A stretch of 34,882 nt of DNA from Anaerolineales bacterium HSG25 (GTDB lineage Bacteria > Chloroflexota > Anaerolineae > 4572-78 > J111), in NCBI GenBank assembly GCA_030377865.1, contig JAUCGA010000035.1, positions 1 to 34,882 on the forward strand, given 5' to 3'. Both the position numbers and the translations under genes were made by a program. The notes under the pieces are model-generated. The model did not search any database and was not told where the DNA came from. It saw only the letters and a list, made by a program, of their open reading frames with translations. Shown piece after piece: positions 31,562-34,882 of the stretch. Numbering within the stretch: the stretch's first letter is position 1; every line of letters begins with the position of its first letter.

Positions 31562-32494
31562 CTATAGGTCCATTTCAAACCAAAATCGACTGCCTTCACC
31601 TTCTTTGCTTTCAAACTGAATGGTTTCACCAACCGTTTGTAACAACCGCGAGCTAACCGCCAATCCCAACCCCGGCGACGGCTCAAATAAGCCCTCCAGC
31701 CGGTCAGCAGGAATCCCTCGTCCGGTATCCTCAACCAAAAATCGCAATCGAACAATATTATGCGACAAATCAGAAGGCTCGATGTCAGCCTCAACGGGTT
31801 CAATCGTAAAGGTCACGTCCCCTTGATAGGTATTTTTGAGGGCGTTATCAAGCAGGTTTATCAACACTAAGTTGAGCTTCAACTCATCCCCCCTGCCCGT
31901 TTGAGGCAGGTCAGTCGAAAAGCGATGTTGAAAGTTAGAGTGTGTATCCTTCGCTTGCGCCTCAGACCGTTTAATCAGTTTCTGCAACAGTTTAGACAGG
32001 TCAAACTCGGCCTGATATACCTCTGTCTCATCAACCTGAAAACGGCACCACTCCAAAATATTATCAATCATCCGAAACAAATCTTGACCGCAACGATAGA
32101 TAGTACTGATGTCGTCACTCTGACGATTCGTTAAATCCTTATCTATTTTCAATAAAAACTGAGAATAGCCCAAAATACTACTCAAAGGCGTTTTAAAGTC
32201 GTGATTCATAAACGACATCAATTGAGCTACCGTCTTAGCCAAAGGCACCAAAAGAGCAGACTCATTCTGATTATTCTTAGCTGGCTCGGTGAACTGCTTT
32301 ATTTGAACCGACAACTCTTTAAGATACGTTTGTTGATCTGAAACGTGTTGCAGTAGTTGTCCGTTTTTTGCCTCAGCCGCTTTACGTCTGGCTATCTCCT
32401 GCTCTAACTGCTGTTCGACGGTTAGGGCAGGCTGTTCGTTTGTTGGGGGTTCTTGGTTAGGTCGAGATGTGGGATTATCCATGTGGTTACTCAT
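31562..32494 (-). CDS. Soluble histidine kinase
   Basis: The 310-residue protein has an N-terminal charged coiled coil (about 27-70), then HisKA with His98 in MNHDFKTPLSSILGYSQFLL, and an HATPase with NLLDNALKNT (N box), VEDTGRGIP (G1), LFEP (F) and GLGLAVSS (G2). There is no membrane segment or recognised sensor domain, so it is cytosolic and probably signals through a partner. I chose the ATG at 32494, which has GGAGGA four bases upstream; the GTG just before it is too close to that site. It follows hpt by 17 bases on the same strand and is likely co-transcribed. No response regulator gene adjoins; the receiver-cyclase 0.5 kb away on the other strand could be a partner. Confidence 0.9.
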   Translation of the reverse strand: MSNHMDNPTSRPNQEPPTNEQPALTVEQQLEQEIARRKAAEAKNGQLLQHVSDQQTYLKELSVQIKQFTEPAKNNQNESALLVPLAKTVAQLMSFMNHDFKTPLSSILGYSQFLLKIDKDLTNRQSDDISTIYRCGQDLFRMIDNILEWCRFQVDETEVYQAEFDLSKLLQKLIKRSEAQAKDTHSNFQHRFSTDLPQTGRGDELKLNLVLINLLDNALKNTYQGDVTFTIEPVEADIEPSDLSHNIVRLRFLVEDTGRGIPADRLEGLFEPSPGLGLAVSSRLLQTVGETIQFESKEGEGSRFWFEMDL

Positions 32495-32511
32495 CACTCC
32501 TCCAGAAAGTC

Positions 32512-33060
32512 TTATGTTTTTGCAATGCCGACAAATGGCAGATTGCGGAATTTTTCATCCAAATCGAGGCCATATCCAAACACATATCTATCCTCAATTG
32601 GAAAACCGACATAATCAACCGGAATTTCAACTTCGCGGCGTTCAACCTTATCTAACAAGGTACAGATTTTGATACTGGCTGGATGCCGTTCGTTGAGCAA
32701 TCGAGTGATATAGTTTAAGGTGTTCCCCGAATCGATAATATCCTCTACAATCAGGACATGTCGCCCCTCAATTGGTTCGTCCAAATCTTTCAAAATCCGT
32801 ACTACGCCACCCGAGGCTCGTGCGCCACGGTCATAGCTGGAGACGGCTAAAAAGTCGATCTCATGCGGAATGGTAATCTGGCGCATCAAATCGGTCAAAA
32901 AGGGCACGCCACCCTTTAAGATACAGATCAACAGTAAATTTTTACCGGCATAATCGGCTGAAAGTTGTTGACCAAGTTCTTTGACCCGCTGTTGCAACGG
33001 TTCTGCTTCAATTAATATCTCTTCCAGATATTCTGATAAATAATCTTCCCAAGCTGACAT
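32512..33060 (-). CDS. hpt: Hypoxanthine phosphoribosyltransferase
   Basis: Hpt salvages hypoxanthine (and guanine) by joining it to PRPP. The PRPP loop VLIVEDIIDSGNTL holds the two acidic residues, LLICILKGGVPFLTDL is the first substrate loop, AVSSYDRGARASG is the flexible loop, and YVGFPIEDRYVFGYGLDLDEKFRNLP contains the purine-binding and metal residues. The length is 182 residues from the ATG at 33060 (MSAWEDYLSEYLEEILI); a GTG frame to 33096 would run into an inverted repeat. The ribosome binding site is weak. It is the first gene of an operon with the histidine kinase. Confidence 0.93.
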   Translation of the reverse strand: MSAWEDYLSEYLEEILIEAEPLQQRVKELGQQLSADYAGKNLLLICILKGGVPFLTDLMRQITIPHEIDFLAVSSYDRGARASGGVVRILKDLDEPIEGRHVLIVEDIIDSGNTLNYITRLLNERHPASIKICTLLDKVERREVEIPVDYVGFPIEDRYVFGYGLDLDEKFRNLPFVGIAKT

Positions 33061-33070
33061 GATGATGATT

Positions 33071-33134
33071 GGACACCGATAAACCCAGACGAACACAGGT
33101 GGAATTACATGTTCATCCGTGTTTATCGGTGTCC
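33071..33134. repeat. Inverted repeat upstream of hpt
   Basis: GGACACCGATAAAC (33071-33084) and GTTTATCGGTGTCC (33121-33134) are perfect 14-bp arms around 36 bases, ten bases from the hpt start codon. A related ACACGGATAAACGCAG string lies near 1000, so it is probably a dispersed repeat. It could also shape hpt expression. Confidence 0.6.
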
Positions 33135-33139
33135 TGTTA

Positions 33140-33246
33140 TTTTTTTGGTAAAAGTTCAGTAAAACCGCCCTAGAAACCCGATTTCTTTGAGAAATCAGGT
33201 TTCTGACGCTCTTTCTAGCGAGTTCACTGAATATTTATATTTTTTG
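33140..33246. mobile_element. R1 element that supplies a stop codon
   Basis: R1 runs from 33148 to about 33238. The flanks TTTTTTTG and ATTTTTTG match at seven of eight positions, consistent with a target duplication altered by slippage. The stop codon of the muramidase gene (33235-33237, minus strand) lies inside the element's last bases. Confidence 0.8.
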
Positions 33247-34404
33247 TAAGGCCTCATAAATATTGCGAATTCGTCCGCCGTAAAAAGCCGCTTGCCCCGG
33301 CCCGTTGTACATCGCGGCAAAACTATTAAAATCGAGGTTTTGCAGGGCTAACATCCGCCGAGAATGTGTCCCCGGCCCCTGCACAAAATCAAAAAAGCCG
33401 ATAATTTGGTGATGGGCACTAGCCGAAAAGGCTGTAAACATGTGCTGAACAGCCTCAAAACCGAGCAGAGTATGGTTAAAGCCCATAATCTGCGGTGCGC
33501 CCATGCTGATGGAGAGTTTGGCCGCGGTATCGTCCAGCGAGCAGGCAAACTCAAACAGTTCCCACTCGCTGGTCTGTTTGTCATGAAACGATTGCCAATC
33601 ATCATCACCCGCCGAAGGTTTGCGCCATTTGTGTCCTTGCCATGAGCGACTCCAATCGAATCGGAAATGCTGGTCAAACCAGTTTTCGTTCTCTTTGCCC
33701 CACTTCTCATAAAAAATATGGTTCTCAAACCGAATAATCATGCGACCATCAGAGCCAAAGCTGTTGCCGCTCGATTCAATCGTCAACACCGCCGCGGCCA
33801 CTTTGGGGTCGATATTGAGCCGCTCGGCTAGAGGGATCAATAGACCGCCATATCGGTTCCATGTTTTGGCCGCCATCCGTTGTTGACTGGTCGACTCTGG
33901 TCCAGTGATAGCTTGCTGGTCGGCGGATGGCTCAAGGGGCAGGCTGGTTAAATCAGACTGACCAACGCTAGACAAAAAACCAAGCGGTACACCCTCGGAG
34001 CCACGAATCACAAAGTCACGATGGGTAAACCCTTTTTGCTGACCGCTGGCTAGCACCTGCAACCAATCACCTTGCTGACTGATTAGAGCCAGCGGGGCGT
34101 TGGTCTCAAGGATAGTGATAACCTCGTGATTAGTACTCGGCCCAGCTCGTAGGTTAAGGCTGGTTTTTGCTCGCCCCACTTGGGTCGGTGGTTGAGTTGG
34201 TTCGGCCATCGGCTCTGATTTATCTGGCTCTACATACTCAGCAAAAACATAACCCGTTAGCTCTCCGGCCCGAATTTGAAGCCAATCTCCGTCTTGAGCT
34301 AAAATATCCAAAACGGTATCTGTAAACAATCCCTTAATGATGTCGTAGGTTAATCCCGGTCCGGTTCTGACATTTAAGGGGGCAGTAGCTCGACCTGTCG
34401 CCAT
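33235..34404 (-). CDS. N-acetylmuramidase with two SH3 domains (endolysin-like)
   Basis: The 389-residue protein has two bacterial SH3 domains (about 5-60: LNVRTGPGLTYDIIKGL; about 75-135: LNLRAGPSTNHEVITIL), a Ser/Pro-rich linker, and from about 185 a C-terminal N-acetylmuramidase domain of the type found in phage lysins: AAVLTIESSGNSFGSDGR with the probable catalytic Glu, IRFENHIFY, SISMGAPQIMGFNH and FAAMYNGPGQAAFYG. It would cut the MurNAc-GlcNAc backbone of peptidoglycan. There is no signal peptide: the chain starts MATGRATAPLNVR directly in the first SH3. Export therefore needs another route or lysis. GGAGG lies six bases before the ATG. The C-terminus is set by an R1 element. It is divergent from an ATPase gene with a shared palindromic promoter region. 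Confidence 0.88.
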   Translation of the reverse strand: MATGRATAPLNVRTGPGLTYDIIKGLFTDTVLDILAQDGDWLQIRAGELTGYVFAEYVEPDKSEPMAEPTQPPTQVGRAKTSLNLRAGPSTNHEVITILETNAPLALISQQGDWLQVLASGQQKGFTHRDFVIRGSEGVPLGFLSSVGQSDLTSLPLEPSADQQAITGPESTSQQRMAAKTWNRYGGLLIPLAERLNIDPKVAAAVLTIESSGNSFGSDGRMIIRFENHIFYEKWGKENENWFDQHFRFDWSRSWQGHKWRKPSAGDDDWQSFHDKQTSEWELFEFACSLDDTAAKLSISMGAPQIMGFNHTLLGFEAVQHMFTAFSASAHHQIIGFFDFVQGPGTHSRRMLALQNLDFNSFAAMYNGPGQAAFYGGRIRNIYEALQKI

Positions 34405-34437
34405 ACATTTCCTCCATAATTGATTGTCTCAGTAGTC

Positions 34438-34504
34438 ATACTACCAAACTAGCCAAAATTGTCAATTTAACAGGGTTGACAATTTTGGGGTTTGGCTTTA
34501 CGAT
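34438..34504. promoter_or_regulatory. Palindromic divergent promoter region
   Basis: CCAAAATTGTCAA (34453-34465) and TTGACAATTTTGG (34476-34488) are perfect 13-bp arms around ten bases. Each arm contains TTGACA reading outward. On the plus strand it is followed after 17 bases by TACGAT (34499-34504), leading to the ATPase gene. On the minus strand it is followed after 16 bases by TAGTAT (34443-34438), leading to the muramidase gene. A dimeric repressor bound here would cover both -35 boxes. Confidence 0.65.
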
Positions 34505-34537
34505 GGGCAGAATCGTTTGTTTAATTAAGGATAATCC

Positions 34538-34882
34538 ATGAAAAAGCTACTACAGCCAAGTAACAACCACAGTTGGAAGCTAGACGGCATTGAGTTTGCT
34601 ATCAAAGAACGAGTGGGCGAGCCAGAAAATTTCATTGGGCGAGCTTATGAGTTAGAGTATCTGTATGGTTGGGCCAACCGAATCGAAGCTCAATTGAGTA
34701 AAAGTATGGCCTTTCTAGGGCGGCGCAAGATCGGAAAGAGCCTGATTTTAGAGAGACTGTACAATATTTTGTACAGTGAGCAAAAAGGGTTAATTCCCTT
34801 TTATTATGAGTTTGGTGAGGGACAACAGACTGGTAAAGAGTTTTATCAGGATTTTACGATTCGGTTTTATATGCAGGTGGTT
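34538..34882 (+). CDS. AAA family ATPase, 3' end beyond the window
   Basis: The frame opens at the ATG at 34538 with AAGGA upstream and remains open to the window end (115 codons). After about 30 residues comes FIGRAYELEYLYGWANRI, the usual lead-in to archaeal-type/STAND-like AAA ATPases, then Walker A FLGRRKIGKSLILERL near residues 70-80, and FYYEFGEGQQTGKEFYQDF. Such proteins commonly continue with Walker B and a C-terminal nuclease-like or winged-helix part, not visible here. The function is unknown. It is divergent from the muramidase gene with which it shares the palindromic promoter region. Confidence 0.78.
   Translation, partial: MKKLLQPSNNHSWKLDGIEFAIKERVGEPENFIGRAYELEYLYGWANRIEAQLSKSMAFLGRRKIGKSLILERLYNILYSEQKGLIPFYYEFGEGQQTGKEFYQDFTIRFYMQVV

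Noticed and set aside
33061..33096. GTG start giving hpt a longer N-terminus
   Set aside because: The added residues are encoded by an inverted-repeat arm, and family members start at the MSAWEDYL position.

Overview
The window looks like chromosome from a free-living bacterium, most likely a filamentous Chloroflexota (Anaerolineae/Ardenticatenia type). This rests on the gene mixture (two-domain phosphofructokinase, polyprenol-phosphate mannosyltransferase, PdxT, short QueF, a giant Ser/Thr kinase-AAA-GAF-PAS-histidine kinase, a caspase-fold protease) and on dense small inverted-repeat elements and period-7 repeats. Some of these traits also occur in cyanobacteria and Beggiatoa-type bacteria, so the assignment is inference. 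No rRNA, tRNA, CRISPR array, transposase or phage structural gene was seen.

Layout. Positions 1-9 kb hold housekeeping and metabolic genes: a GT2 mannosyltransferase, cobS, a lipoprotein, a GNAT-like protein, a PLP-dependent methionine/cystathionine lyase, pdxT, a Nudix hydrolase and an SDR epimerase. Positions 9-13.8 kb hold a membrane-anchored unknown, a tandem-fused 6-phosphofructokinase, a tiny membrane protein and a diverged endonuclease V. Positions 13.9-15.9 kb hold an ABC-F ATPase behind a consensus promoter, a 25-codon leader ORF and two terminators built from six alternating complementary arms, which suggests ribosome-controlled attenuation.

Positions 16.2-22.1 kb are the most unusual part. 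A 1418-residue ORF carries two copies of a clan-CD (gingipain/caspase-like) protease. The first copy has Ser in place of the catalytic Cys; the second keeps the His/Cys pair and its own ribosome binding site and ATG. A low-complexity linker joins them. The C-terminal domain of this protein recurs as a stand-alone 134-residue protein just downstream. The third gene carries an SFSVGD-type motif that resembles a motif repeated in the protease linker. I read this as a candidate undescribed protease/pseudoprotease module.

Positions 22.2-31 kb hold queF, a ribbon-helix-helix-like protein, the 1912-residue sensor kinase and a response-regulator/class III cyclase, plausibly one signalling pair. Positions 31.5-34.9 kb hold an hpt-histidine kinase operon, a two-SH3 N-acetylmuramidase and a divergent AAA ATPase cut by the window end. 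The last two share a palindromic promoter region.

Almost every intergenic space is occupied by small non-autonomous inverted-repeat elements, named here R1 to R6. Three families (R1, R2, R6) show intact 8-bp target duplications and R5 shows 3-bp ones. Several elements abut or supply the stop codons of neighbouring genes.
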